NCBI GenBank assembly: GCA_937927945.1
Contig: CALEYW010000092.1
Location: forward strand, 1 to 64,000
DNA length: 64,000 nucleotides
Origin: an uncultured candidate division WPS-2 bacterium
GTDB taxonomy: Bacteria; Vulcanimicrobiota; Vulcanimicrobiia; Vulcanimicrobiales; Vulcanimicrobiaceae
Direction of reading: 5' to 3'
Each line of letters begins with the position of its first letter. Within the stretch, counting starts at the first letter, position 1. Shown here piece by piece: positions 9,361-17,936 of the stretch. The notes under the pieces were generated by a model, which was given only the letters and a program-made list of their open reading frames with translations, was not told the origin of the DNA and did no database searches. Both the position numbers and the translations under genes were made by a program.

Positions 9361-9418
9361 AGCGCTCGGTGCCTCAGACGCCTCGCATCGCATCTCAATG
9401 CGAAGAAAGGTCATCGCA

Positions 9419-9988
9419 ATGCCTGTGACCACACTCGATCCTAAATCCGCTCTCGTCGTCATCGACATTCAAAAAGGGATCCTCGCGAGGCCGGCGGTCC
9501 ACCCGGTACAAGCGGTGGTCGCCAACGTGGTGAAGCTCGTCGATGCTTTTCGCGCGAGAAACTTGCCGGTCGTTCTGGTTCGCGTCGGGTGGTCCGCGGA
9601 CATGAGTGATGCGATCAAGACGCGCGTCCAAGTCGCCCCGCCTATCACGTCGGTGCCGCCCGGCTTTAGCGACTATGCCGAGGCGCTCCACGCCGATCCG
9701 GCGCGCGACATCTTGGTTTTGAAGCACCAGTGGGGGGCCTTCTATGGAACGGACCTCGAACTCCAGCTCCGTCGTCGTGGCGTGACCAACATCGTGCTGT
9801 GCGGAATCGCCACGAGTATCGGCGTCGAGTCGACGGCACGCAATGCATTCGAGCGTGCATACAACCTTACGTTTGCGGCGGATGCGATGACCGATGTGAA
9901 TGTCGAAGCCCATGAGCGGGCACTGAGCATCATCTTTCCACGCATCGGCGAGGTCGGCTCGACCGACGAGATCGTCGCGAAACTGTAA
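9419..9988 (+). CDS. Isochorismatase-like cysteine hydrolase
   Basis: A 189-residue cytoplasmic protein of the isochorismatase-like hydrolase family. The usual catalytic set is in place: Asp16 (VIDIQKG), Lys102 (VLKHQWGAFYGTDLE) and Cys128 (VLCGIATSIGVESTAR), with the cis-peptide GIATS loop. Members hydrolyse isochorismate, nicotinamide or N-carbamoyl compounds; the substrate here is not evident. Length is normal for the family. The ATG at 9419 is preceded by GAAGAAAGG. The broken MarR gene in front suggests it once had a dedicated repressor and may now be constitutive; that is inference. Confidence 0.85.
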   Translation: MPVTTLDPKSALVVIDIQKGILARPAVHPVQAVVANVVKLVDAFRARNLPVVLVRVGWSADMSDAIKTRVQVAPPITSVPPGFSDYAEALHADPARDILVLKHQWGAFYGTDLELQLRRRGVTNIVLCGIATSIGVESTARNAFERAYNLTFAADAMTDVNVEAHERALSIIFPRIGEVGSTDEIVAKL

Positions 9989-10183
9989 GCGGCAGAACGC
10001 GATCGAGTTCGGACATTGCATTCGACCCTTACCGGACCACGCCGTCGTGGAAGCTCGGAACCGCCGAGGTCCGCGCCATCGTGGTCGGCCGTGCCGGGCT
10101 GCGCGCCGAGTCAGGTGCGCTTTCTGCCGTTCTCTGGTCCGTCGTTTCAAGATCATTTGGTCCCCGGCGGCGAACATTTTCCC

Positions 10184-10486
10184 ATGGTTGATGCCGATGA
10201 CATTCCAGCACGTGAAAAAGCAGCAGAGAAGATCATCGAGTCCCTTGAACGACGCGCCTCCGAGCCCTTGGACACGCTTGCGGCCGACGCGTATCAGCGA
10301 TTCGTTGAGGCCGTTTACGTCTTGATCCACGCTGAATTGGGCGGCGATGAGTCACAGATCGGGGTCCCTCGCCGGTCCGGCGACGGAGATTTCGGCCACG
10401 GCATGGATTACAAGCCGAGAGGCGACGCGGGCATCATGCAATTCGTGGTCACAATTGCGCGAGGACCGGCGCGAGGGCGACGCTGA
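10184..10486 (+). CDS. Small hypothetical protein, doubtful
   Basis: An open frame of 100 codons beginning ATG at 10184. The first two-thirds look protein-like: a predicted amphipathic helix (AREKAAEKIIESLERRA), then DTLAADAYQRFVEAVYVLIHAELGG. The end is basic and less natural. No family is recognised and no strong ribosome-binding site precedes it. It may be another remnant in this eroded region. The rest of 9989-10555 shows nothing else. Confidence 0.25.
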   Translation: MVDADDIPAREKAAEKIIESLERRASEPLDTLAADAYQRFVEAVYVLIHAELGGDESQIGVPRRSGDGDFGHGMDYKPRGDAGIMQFVVTIARGPARGRR

Positions 10487-10555
10487 TCGGGACGCTATCC
10501 GTGGCGGACTACGCCGGCAACGACGGCCGCCTATGACGCCCTTCGCGCGCCGCGG

Positions 10556-10842
10556 CTAAAGTCCCGCGATAAATTCATTCCAGGGCGTGCATACGAGCGT
10601 CGCGGTGCCGCGTGCCCGTATCCGCGGATGATCATCGCAGCACGTTCGAGCTGCTTGAGATCTTCGCTTTCGACGAGGTCGAGCGCGTCGTACCGTCCGA
10701 GCGTCGCGAAGCTTTGTCTCCACGTCACGTGCGGACACTGGCGCTTGATCTCCGCGGAGACCGTCTCCGCAAGTTTCTTGAAGTCTTTGGGATCGGTAAC
10801 GGCCTACGGCGAGAATCGGCTCAGAATCGCATACGTTGCCAT
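10556..10842 (-). pseudogene. GYD-domain protein gene with a stop and a 1-nt deletion
   Basis: The frame starts well (ATG at 10842, GGGAGGAAAG upstream) with MATYAILSRFSP and then hits TAG, where the family usually has Glu. Reading through gives VTDPKDFKKLAETV, VTWRQSFATLGRYDAL and EDLKQLERAAMIIRGYGHA, the hallmark of small GYD-domain proteins. After GYGHA the frame slips; the natural ending TATLVCTPWNEFIAGL then stop is found one base out of frame. The 287-base span is exactly one short of 96 codons. Function of GYD proteins is unknown. Two independent lesions argue against sequencing error. Confidence 0.8.
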
Positions 10843-11251
10843 CTTTCCTCCCTGCTGAAGCTCATCCGCTTCTCCGAGCTTCAGCGTCTGATCATCCTCC
10901 GAGGCGAGTGAAGAACCTATGAACGGCCGCGGTTGATGTTCGGTGGTCGATATATCGCTCTGCAGGCAAGCAGCATTGCAGGAGCGAGCTTCTCGTCGCT
11001 GCTCGACGTCACGATGACGCGGGGTCCTGATGCGGCGGCGAACTGTAACTCCGACTTCGCGGAGGCGCCGAACGAGCTGCGCTGCGCGCAGATCGCGCAG
11101 TTCGTTCCATGCGGTGGCTGTGCGAACACGACGACCTGCTCGGAACGGGTGGAGCCGCCTGTGGGCGCGCGGCCCGCGGACGCCGCGCGGGCTGCGCATC
11201 GGGCGCGGCCGCCCCGGCGGACAGGTTGGCCGGCGCGGCGAAGCGCGCCGG

Positions 11252-11473
11252 ATGGATGGCCTTGAAAGCCTCAGCGACGACGAGCTTCGGGTCCAACTTA
11301 GCCACGCGAGGGCTGCATCAGACCGAGCGGAAGTGCAGTTGTCGGCTATCGAGGACGACGGCAACCTGCGTCCGGGAGTGCGCGACGAGCTCGGCAAGAC
11401 AGCGAGTGCGCTGGAAGAGCTCGTCTCGGCCCTGAGCGCCGAAATTACGCGACGGCGGACCTCTCCCAGTTAG
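11252..11473 (+). CDS. Small helical hypothetical protein
   Basis: A 73-residue frame starting ATG at 11252 (MDGLESLSDDELRVQL) and ending at 11471-11473. It is largely helical and charged, with heptad-like segments (RAASDRAEVQLSAIEDD, LGKTASALEELVSALSAEI), giving the look of a small coiled-coil dimer. No family is recognised. It overlaps the end of the recombinase remnant on the other strand by four bases. The 10843-11251 interval before it shows no gene. Confidence 0.35.
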   Translation: MDGLESLSDDELRVQLSHARAASDRAEVQLSAIEDDGNLRPGVRDELGKTASALEELVSALSAEITRRRTSPS

Positions 11474-11660
11474 AGCAGCAGATACTTTCCCGAGCCGTCC
11501 TTCGGCTTCGAGTGCAGGTAGATCGACGCGCGATCGACGCGTGCCCGAGCGTGTCGCGAACCAGCGAGATCGACGCGCCGGCGTCGAGCGCGTGCGACGA
11601 GTGCGCGTTGCCACAGCCAATGCGGCGACACCGGTTTCGCGATCTTCGCGCGGCGGCGAC
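11470..11660 (-). pseudogene. Tyrosine recombinase (phage-type integrase) C-terminal remnant
   Basis: Three short minus-strand pieces in two frames line up with the catalytic end of tyrosine recombinases: KPVSPHWLW, then AHSSHALDAGASISLVRDTLGHA, then IYLHSKPKDGSGKYLLL and stop. These cover the conserved His, the LGHAS box and the nucleophilic Tyr. At least two frameshifts separate them, and the N-terminal DNA-binding half is absent. The protein is therefore dead. With the tRNA-Asn 3' fragment at 7500-7548 it suggests a former integrated element. Bases 11661-12146 show no credible gene. Confidence 0.65.
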
Positions 11661-12146
11661 GCGGTCGAAGCCGGCCGAATCGTCGGCGGTGAGGTCCGCC
11701 ACCGTCGGAATCCCGGCATCCGTGGGGCTCTCCACGGGTCCATCGTACCACGAACGATTCCTGGCGAGGCTTACCAGGCGGCTGCGACGGGCACGGTTCA
11801 CCATGGACGAGGTAGGCGAGATCGACGTCGACGCGCTTCGCGCGGTGCTCGAGGTCGACGAGGGTCCGCCGATTGGCGAGATCCTCATACTGACGCACTG
11901 CATCGTCTGCATGATGGTGCGAAACGTGATGCGCGCGAACTGACCGCGCGCTTACCCTGCGTCGTCGCCCTCCTGCATTTCAACAGTGTTTCATCCGTTG
12001 ATTCGCGCACGCCAGGGAGCGTGGCAGCGTCACCATACGGACGTCCGCTTTAAAAAATGAGCGTCCGCATCACGAAAGGACGCACGCGCGGGCCATACCG
12101 GGCGGTGCTATAGTAGCAGCACAATTCCCGAAGCGGAGGTGCCGAG

Positions 12147-13196
12147 ATGCTTGCGAACGAGTACTACTCCGAAGAGGCACACGGACCGCACGAGGTCTTC
12201 GAGTTAGGCGACTACGTGCTCGAAGGCGGCGAGACGCTGTCGAACGCGAAGCTGCTCTACAAGACGCACGGCACCCTGAGCGCCGCCAAAGACAACGCGA
12301 TCCTGTTCCCGCACATGTGGTCCGGAACCCCGAAGGCGATGGAGATCTTCATCGGCGCGGGCCGGCCGCTCGACCCGTCCAAGTACTTCATCATCCTTCC
12401 CGGACAGTTCGCGAACGGGTTCTCGTCCTCACCGAGCAACATGCCGCCGCCATACGACATGGGCGCATTTCCGAACGTCACGATCGGCGATGACGTGCAG
12501 GCGCAGCACCGCCTGCTCACCGAGCGCTACGGCATCGAGCGCCTGGAGTTGGTCCTGGGCTGGTCGATGGGCGCGGAGCAAACGTACGAGTGGGCCGTAC
12601 GGTATCCCGACATGGTCAAGCGCGCGCTGCCGTTTGCCGGCACGGCGAAGACGACGCCGCACGACTACCTGTGGGTGCGCATGCACGAGAACGCGATCAA
12701 GTCCGATCCGGCCTGGAACGGCGGCTTCTATACCGAGCCGCACGCCGTCCGCGTCGGCTTGCTGCGGCACGCCGAGGCGTGGTCAGTGATGGGTGTCAGC
12801 CAGGAGTTCTACCGAAGAGAGGCATGGCGGGAAGTCGGGTACTCGTCGACCGAGGACTTCGTGCATCGGTTCTGGGAGGCGTACTTCCTCCCGATGGATC
12901 CGAACGACCTGATCTGGATGGGCTGGAAGTGGCGGCACGGCGACGTGAGCCTCCACACGAACGGGGATCTCGCCGCGGCGCTCGGCCGAATCAAGGCCAA
13001 AACGTACGTCGTCCCGTTTTCCCGCGACATGTTCTTCCCGCCCGAGGACTGCGAAGCGGAGCAGAAGCTGATCCCGGGCAGCACGTTCCGCGTCGTCGAC
13101 AGCCTGTGGGCGCACTTCGCCATGTTCTGCATGACGCCCAACGAGAAGGAGCAGATCGACCGCTGCATCGCCGATCTCCTCGCGGAAAAGGTGTGA
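12147..13196 (+). CDS. MetX-like alpha/beta hydrolase (homoserine acetyltransferase family)
   Basis: A 349-residue cytoplasmic alpha/beta hydrolase related to homoserine O-acetyltransferases. It has the family N terminus (ETLSNAKLLYKTHGTLS), nucleophile Ser140 in GWSMG, Asp294 in SRDMFFP and His323 in LWAHFAMF. Typical MetX active-site surroundings are modified, and relatives of this subgroup are usually annotated as plain hydrolases, so methionine biosynthesis should not be assumed. A good GGAGG box lies six bases before the ATG. It stands alone between decayed segments. Confidence 0.75.
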   Translation: MLANEYYSEEAHGPHEVFELGDYVLEGGETLSNAKLLYKTHGTLSAAKDNAILFPHMWSGTPKAMEIFIGAGRPLDPSKYFIILPGQFANGFSSSPSNMPPPYDMGAFPNVTIGDDVQAQHRLLTERYGIERLELVLGWSMGAEQTYEWAVRYPDMVKRALPFAGTAKTTPHDYLWVRMHENAIKSDPAWNGGFYTEPHAVRVGLLRHAEAWSVMGVSQEFYRREAWREVGYSSTEDFVHRFWEAYFLPMDPNDLIWMGWKWRHGDVSLHTNGDLAAALGRIKAKTYVVPFSRDMFFPPEDCEAEQKLIPGSTFRVVDSLWAHFAMFCMTPNEKEQIDRCIADLLAEKV

Positions 13197-13231
13197 CCGG
13201 GCACGGACTCCAGGAGCGTAAACGGAGCTCA

Positions 13232-13439
13232 CGCTCTCTGCCCAGCGGCCTCACTCATGCCGTCACCAAGCAGTACCGCACCACGCCGCTGCGTGCCTTG
13301 GCGTTGCACCCGCCGTACTTCCACGGCGGAAGCGCTCCAACGCTCGATGCCGTCGTCCAGCACTACAACGCTGTACTGGCTTTGGGACTTGACGCCACAG
13401 CCACGGCAAGCACTCACCGTAAACCTGCAAACGCTCTAG
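13232..13439 (+). pseudogene. Di-haem cytochrome c peroxidase-type C-terminal fragment
   Basis: The reading YRTTPLRALALHPPYFHGGS followed by TLDAVVQHYN is the signature end of di-haem peroxidases and related c-type cytochromes (pattern PLR.L..HPPYFH.GSA.TL..VV.HYN). The natural ending LTPQPRQALTVNLQTL then TAG lies in a second frame, so an indel falls near 13375-13395. No CxxCH haem site or start remains. The fragment begins only about 35 bases after the MetX-like gene. The rest of 13440-13848 shows no gene apart from the leader of the next one. Confidence 0.6.
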
Positions 13440-13848
13440 CGTCCGCCGCCGAACGATACGCGCAATCCAAACAAGAGGGAGCGTACGATTCACCGCATGC
13501 CAGGTGCCACGGTCCGACGGCTGCCGCTCCGTCGGTGCGCAGCCGAGGGGCGCTTGTCAACAAAAGCGAGATCCCCTCGTCGTCCGCCGGCCTGTAGGAC
13601 GACCGGTCGAGCGCCGGCTCGGTGTCAACTAAATTGTCGGTCTCACCGGGAGGTGTGTTGTTCTTACGGGGAAGCGCAATTGACAACTCCGGCCAGCGAG
13701 TTCAATGTGGACGGCGTTGCCTTGTTAGTCTCCGGGAGAGAGAGTACAATTATTCCCTCACGGCGCCGATTGCTGTTCGCGCACCTCACGCAACGAGTCA
13801 GGCTTGAATCATTGTCCTTCGGAACCGTGATGTCGAAGGGAGCAGCGC

Positions 13849-15189
13849 ATGGCCATCGATTTCACGTTGAGCAATCAACAACAGGAGTTGCGCGATAATG
13901 CTCGGGACTTCGCGCAATCCGTACTGGCCCCACTCGTCAGGGACGCAGATGCAACGCCGGATCCGCACGAGGCTTTCGTGAAGACGAAGCCCGCGTATGT
14001 GGAGGCGTACAAGCGCGGTCTGGCCATGGGCTTTCTTCCAAAAGAGTACGGAGGCGGCAGCGTCGGCAACCTCGACCTGCAACTCGTCGCGGAGGAAGTC
14101 TGCGCGGTAGACCCGGGATTTGCGACGACCATTCTCGTGAATGGTCTGGGCTTGATGAACGTCGTGTGGTTCGGGACCGAAGCCGAGAAAGAACGATGGC
14201 TCAGACCGGCTACAAGCGATCCGGCGGGCGAATACCTCGCCGGTTGGGTCGTTAGCGAGGCTGCCGGTCTACCCGGCGGCACGGCCAACTTCGACGCGCC
14301 GCAGGCTCACCCGGTCGGCATGGGCCTCGTTGCGGAGCATCGAGACCGCGAATACGTCGTCAACGGTCGCAAGTATTGGCCGTGTAACGCCGCAGGTTGG
14401 GATAGACAGGGCGCACACGTCAATGTGTGCGTCGTGCGGACGGATCCGGCGAAAGGCGGGAGAGTAGGCCTCAGCGCGATGATCATACCGCGAGGTACCC
14501 CGGGCTTCCGCGTCGAGAAGGTCATCGACAAGATGGGGCACCGGCTGTGCTCGAATGCGTCGCTCGTCTTCGAAGAAGTGCACGTACCGGAGGAAAACGT
14601 GATCTCCGGCACGCTCGGGAACGGAGACCTCGTCATCAGCAAGGCCTTTACATGGTCGGGCCCGGTTGCCGCAATTGCGGCGGTCGGCGTCGCACGCGCG
14701 GCGTATGAATACACCCTCGAATGGGCAAAGGGGCACACCGGCGGCGGCGCGCGGCCGATCATGCAGCATCAGCATGTCGGCTACCTTCTCTCCGATGTTG
14801 CGATGAAGATCGAGGCGGCGCGATATCTATCGTGGAAGGCAGCTCACTACTTAGACCTCTACGACAGTGAGGGACACGTGCCCGGCGCGTGGTCGAAGAT
14901 CTACGGTGGTGAGATGTGCGTCGATGTCGTGTCGACATGCATGCGCATCATGGGCGTAAACAGCTACGATCGCAGTCATCCGCTCGAGAAATACATGCGC
15001 GAGGCGCTGTGCTTCCCAATCTATGATGCGGGAAATATCGGCATGCAGCGCCGGAAGATTCATGGCGTGATGGCGGACGATTCCTTCGATCCGCGGGCGT
15101 TCCTGGAAAATAAGAAGATGGCCTTTTCGAAGGAGATGGAAGGCATCGATACGTCTCCGAACATGCCGGAACTCGCAGGTGTTCGATAA
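13849..15189 (+). CDS. Acyl-CoA dehydrogenase family protein
   Basis: A 446-residue acyl-CoA dehydrogenase with the usual three domains: N-terminal helical domain (about 1-125), beta barrel (about 126-245) and C-terminal helical domain (about 246-400) with RIMGVNSYDRSHPLEKYMREA. It would oxidise an acyl-CoA, passing electrons to ETF. The position of the usual catalytic Glu (IYEG in medium-chain enzymes) reads IYDAGN, so Asp393 is there instead, and the substrate class is unclear. An extended tail of about 35 residues follows. A GAAGGGA box precedes the ATG. It is followed by a thiolase remnant, which suggests a lost beta-oxidation-like operon. Confidence 0.85.
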   Translation: MAIDFTLSNQQQELRDNARDFAQSVLAPLVRDADATPDPHEAFVKTKPAYVEAYKRGLAMGFLPKEYGGGSVGNLDLQLVAEEVCAVDPGFATTILVNGLGLMNVVWFGTEAEKERWLRPATSDPAGEYLAGWVVSEAAGLPGGTANFDAPQAHPVGMGLVAEHRDREYVVNGRKYWPCNAAGWDRQGAHVNVCVVRTDPAKGGRVGLSAMIIPRGTPGFRVEKVIDKMGHRLCSNASLVFEEVHVPEENVISGTLGNGDLVISKAFTWSGPVAAIAAVGVARAAYEYTLEWAKGHTGGGARPIMQHQHVGYLLSDVAMKIEAARYLSWKAAHYLDLYDSEGHVPGAWSKIYGGEMCVDVVSTCMRIMGVNSYDRSHPLEKYMREALCFPIYDAGNIGMQRRKIHGVMADDSFDPRAFLENKKMAFSKEMEGIDTSPNMPELAGVR

Positions 15190-15222
15190 TCTGATTCGTC
15201 TCCGAGTCTAACTGCGGACACG

Positions 15223-15730
15223 GTGCAATGGGGCCGCGTCCAAGTGGCGCGTCTCGTCGCCTACGGCCGCTCAGGCGTCTCCGAAAATCATGGGTATCGG
15301 ACCGATTTCGGCGGTGCAGAAAGCGCTGCACAAGGTTGGGCTTACGGTCGACCAAATGGACGTGATCGAGTCGAACGAGGCCTTCGCCGCTCAGGCGTGC
15401 GGTGTTGCGAGCGCCGACGCGCGCGGCGTCGCGATAGCGGTGCTGTCGTCGCTCGAAGTCGGGATCGATGCGGATCGCCTGACGCTCGTGCTCGTCAATC
15501 TCATCGACAACGCCGTGAAGCACGGTCGGGCGGGCGGCGCCGTCTTTGTCGGTGTCGATGTGAGCGATCGACGGTTCGCGCGCCTCACGGTCGACGACGA
15601 CGGGCCGGGGATCGGGACAGCCGACCGCGAGCGCGTCTTCGCAATCGGCGAGCGTGGTGGCGGGCGCGTCGATCTTGAAAAGTCACCGCTCGGAGGCGCG
15701 CCTTTCGTCTCGATGGTGCCGCGCGCTTGA
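15223..15730 (+). pseudogene. Thiolase fragment fused to a histidine-kinase ATPase fragment
   Basis: The first part (15223-about 15405) is the C-terminal region of an acetyl-CoA acetyltransferase: RVQVARLVAYGRSGVS in one frame, then, after a frameshift near 15278, MGIGPISAVQKALHKVGLT and DVIESNEAFAAQA. From about 15412 the open frame changes without a stop into a HATPase_c segment: RLTLVLVNLIDNAVKHG, DDGPGIG, VFAIGER, ending GGAPFVSMVPRA. Compared with the ATPase piece at 5242-5739 it lacks about 25 residues including the G2 box, so it cannot bind ATP normally. The chimera is open for 146 codons from ATG 15290 but is most likely a recombination product. Confidence 0.65.
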
Positions 15731-15923
15731 CCGCGTCGACACGCCGCACTTCGACCTCGTGTCCGCCCTCGACGACCGGGCAGCGACGGGGCGAAGGGAG
15801 GCGGTATCGGCCCGGCCGTGGTCCCGTTGAACTCCCAAAGCCCTGCCCGCCGGGTGCGCCGATCGATCTTGGCAGCGCCCCATGTAAGCGTTGCGTAAGT
15901 GGTTGGCCCTACGGTCGCGTTGT

Positions 15924-16133
15924 ATGGATGCGCGGTTCTGCATGTGCGGGCACACCGATCAAAGTCACGACGAGCGTGGGGGATGTCGCGTGCCGGCCCT
16001 GGGCGTGACGAATCGCTTGTGCTGGTGCCGCCTAGATCGTAAGACCGTCCGCCGCGGCGAAGACCACTACGAACGGATTGCGGAGCAGCTCCGGAGCACT
16101 GGCGGGCGCAGGGAGCGGCTGGACGGCGAGTAA
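15924..16133 (+). CDS. Small Cys/His-rich protein, possible zinc binder
   Basis: A 69-residue frame from ATG 15924. The N-terminal half has CMCGHTDQSHDERGGC and, 12 residues on, CWC: a C-x-C-G-H...H...C...C-x-C arrangement typical of short metal-binding knuckles found in many small bacterial proteins. The C-terminal half is basic and helical (RRGEDHYERIAEQLR). No ribosome-binding site is obvious and no partner gene adjoins it. The 15731-15923 interval shows nothing else. It could be a chance frame, but the spacing of Cys/His is suggestive. Confidence 0.4.
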   Translation: MDARFCMCGHTDQSHDERGGCRVPALGVTNRLCWCRLDRKTVRRGEDHYERIAEQLRSTGGRRERLDGE

Positions 16134-16157
16134 GAACGGGTGTTCGGCCGCCTGCGG

Positions 16158-17582
16158 TCACGCCGCGAAGCGCGGTTCGGCCACGGCGAGAATCGGCCGG
16201 CCTGGGCGGAGCAGCGCGGAGGGCGCCGGCGAAACCTCGCCGTCCGGCACCCGTAGGCGCCAGCGCCGCGCGATCGTCGCGAGCACCAGCGCGCCTTCGG
16301 TACGCGCGAACGCCTCACCGATGCACAGCTTTGCCCCGCCGCCGAAGGGGAAGAACGCGAACCTCGGGGGCGGCGTGTCGTCCCAGCGCTCGGGGCGGAA
16401 TGCGAGCGGATCGGCGAAGTAGCGCGGATTGCGGTGCGTGACGAACGGACTCACGAAGACGCTCGCGCCGCGCGGGAGACGATACTCCCCGACGTCGACG
16501 GTGGTGATCGGGCGGCGGGCGAACGCGGCCGCCGGCGGATAGAGCCGCAGCGCCTCCGCGAAGACGTTGGCCGTGTAGCGGAGCCGCGGCACATCCTCGA
16601 TCGTCGCATCGCGTTCGCCGAGGACGGCGTCGAGCTCTGCGTGCAGGCGTGCCTCCGCCCGCGGACTGCGAGCGAGCAGATACCATGCCCAAGTCAACGC
16701 GCTCGACGTGGTCTCGTGTCCCGCAAGGACGAACGTGATCAGCTCGTTGCGAACATCGACGTCGCTCAGTGCGGCGCCCGTCTCGTCCTGAGCGGCGAGC
16801 AACGTCGAGAGTAAGTCGTCGCCGTCCTCACCCGAAGCGCGGCGAAGCGCGACGATCGGATCGACGACGCGTTCCAGCTGCGCACGTTCGCGTCCGAAGA
16901 CGAGTCGCACGTGCTGCGGCAGGTGGTGCCGCAGCGTCAACAGCAGCGGCGAGATCGTTGCAAGGATCGGCTGAAGCCTGCCGCCGCGACGGCCGATCGA
17001 CGCGACGACGGCAGCGATGCGCTCCGCCTCCGGACCGACCTCGGTGCCGAACAGCGACGCGCCTACGACTGCGAGCGTCAGGCGCATCATCGTCGCGCCG
17101 ACGTCGATCGTCGCGCCGGCGCGCCACGTCGCCGCCACGCGCTGGGTCTCGCGGACCATGTGCTCGGTATAGCGCTCGATTCGTTCGCGGTGAAACGACG
17201 GCTGCAAGAGCCGCCGGCGGCGGACGTGCGCGGGATCGTCGAGGGTGAGAACCCCGTCACCGGTGATCTCGCGCAGGAGCGCCGCCCCGGCATCACGCGT
17301 GAAGCGGTGCTGCTGATGTTGCAGCACCTCGCCGATCAGCTCGGCGTCGTCGAGCAGCACGATGGTTTGCCCGAGCACGCGCCACTGTGCGATCGGACCG
17401 TACGTCCGTGCGATCTCCGCAAAATAGGCGAGTACGCCGTCGGGCGACCTGAAGCCGAGAAAGCGGAGCGCCTCCCGGCCCCGCGGTCCCGGGATCGCGG
17501 CGTTGAGCATGCCTGCTTCAACCGCCGCGCTCGGGTCTTCGTTCCAGCGGACGTGCCGACCGAACGAACGCCCGCGTGTCAT
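16158..17582 (-). CDS. Cytochrome P450
   Basis: A 474-residue P450 mono-oxygenase. Diagnostic elements: I-helix oxygen groove AGHETTSSALTW, K-helix ExxR in EALRLYPP, and haem loop FPFGGGAKLCIGEAF with the axial Cys420. The organisation and the AGHETT pattern resemble the CYP102/CYP4-like class E group rather than small CYP107-type enzymes. It is soluble (no N-terminal anchor) and would need a ferredoxin or flavodoxin reductase, none of which is nearby. An alternative start at 17510 (MLNAAIPGPRG) would remove 24 residues that lack a fold. The substrate is unknown. Confidence 0.92.
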   Translation of the reverse strand: MTRGRSFGRHVRWNEDPSAAVEAGMLNAAIPGPRGREALRFLGFRSPDGVLAYFAEIARTYGPIAQWRVLGQTIVLLDDAELIGEVLQHQQHRFTRDAGAALLREITGDGVLTLDDPAHVRRRRLLQPSFHRERIERYTEHMVRETQRVAATWRAGATIDVGATMMRLTLAVVGASLFGTEVGPEAERIAAVVASIGRRGGRLQPILATISPLLLTLRHHLPQHVRLVFGRERAQLERVVDPIVALRRASGEDGDDLLSTLLAAQDETGAALSDVDVRNELITFVLAGHETTSSALTWAWYLLARSPRAEARLHAELDAVLGERDATIEDVPRLRYTANVFAEALRLYPPAAAFARRPITTVDVGEYRLPRGASVFVSPFVTHRNPRYFADPLAFRPERWDDTPPPRFAFFPFGGGAKLCIGEAFARTEGALVLATIARRWRLRVPDGEVSPAPSALLRPGRPILAVAEPRFAA

Positions 17583-17663
17583 AACGTTGGCACTTTTCGG
17601 CCAAGATGATCACCCTGGGTCCATCTGAAGCATTTCGGACCGAAGAACACGAACTTTTCCAAC

Positions 17664-17921
17664 ATGCCCATGTCGAATGATCGCTGCTCGTTCGAGGTCG
17701 TCTACAAGAAGAACCCGGATGGTTTGGAGGTGATCGAGCACGTCGTCGTCCGCACGGGACTTTCCGACGCATCGGTGACGCTCACGATTCCGCAGGTGTA
17801 TAACTTGGCCGAGCTGCTGGGCTTGGTTCAACAACTACCCGAACGAGGTGGTAGCGACCACATCGCCCATCCGCCCACGGTACAAGCGCTTCCGCGCGCG
17901 CAAACCGTTCGGTCGGAGTAG
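17664..17921 (+). CDS. Small hypothetical protein
   Basis: An 85-residue frame between the divergent P450 and the convergent secretin gene. The first 55 residues look like a compact alpha/beta unit (RCSFEVVYKKNPDGLEVI, then DASVTLTIPQVYNLAELLGL); the end is basic and probably flexible. No family is recognised. It ends 15 bases before the secretin stop codon on the other strand. Length and composition make it plausible but unproved. Confidence 0.4.
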   Translation: MPMSNDRCSFEVVYKKNPDGLEVIEHVVVRTGLSDASVTLTIPQVYNLAELLGLVQQLPERGGSDHIAHPPTVQALPRAQTVRSE

Positions 17922-17936
17922 CGCTCGAGCGGCGGA

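Noticed and set aside
10016..10183. Upstream extension of the small gene at 10184
   Set aside because: The extra 56 residues are Pro/Ser/Arg-rich without structure; ATG 10184 is as good a start.
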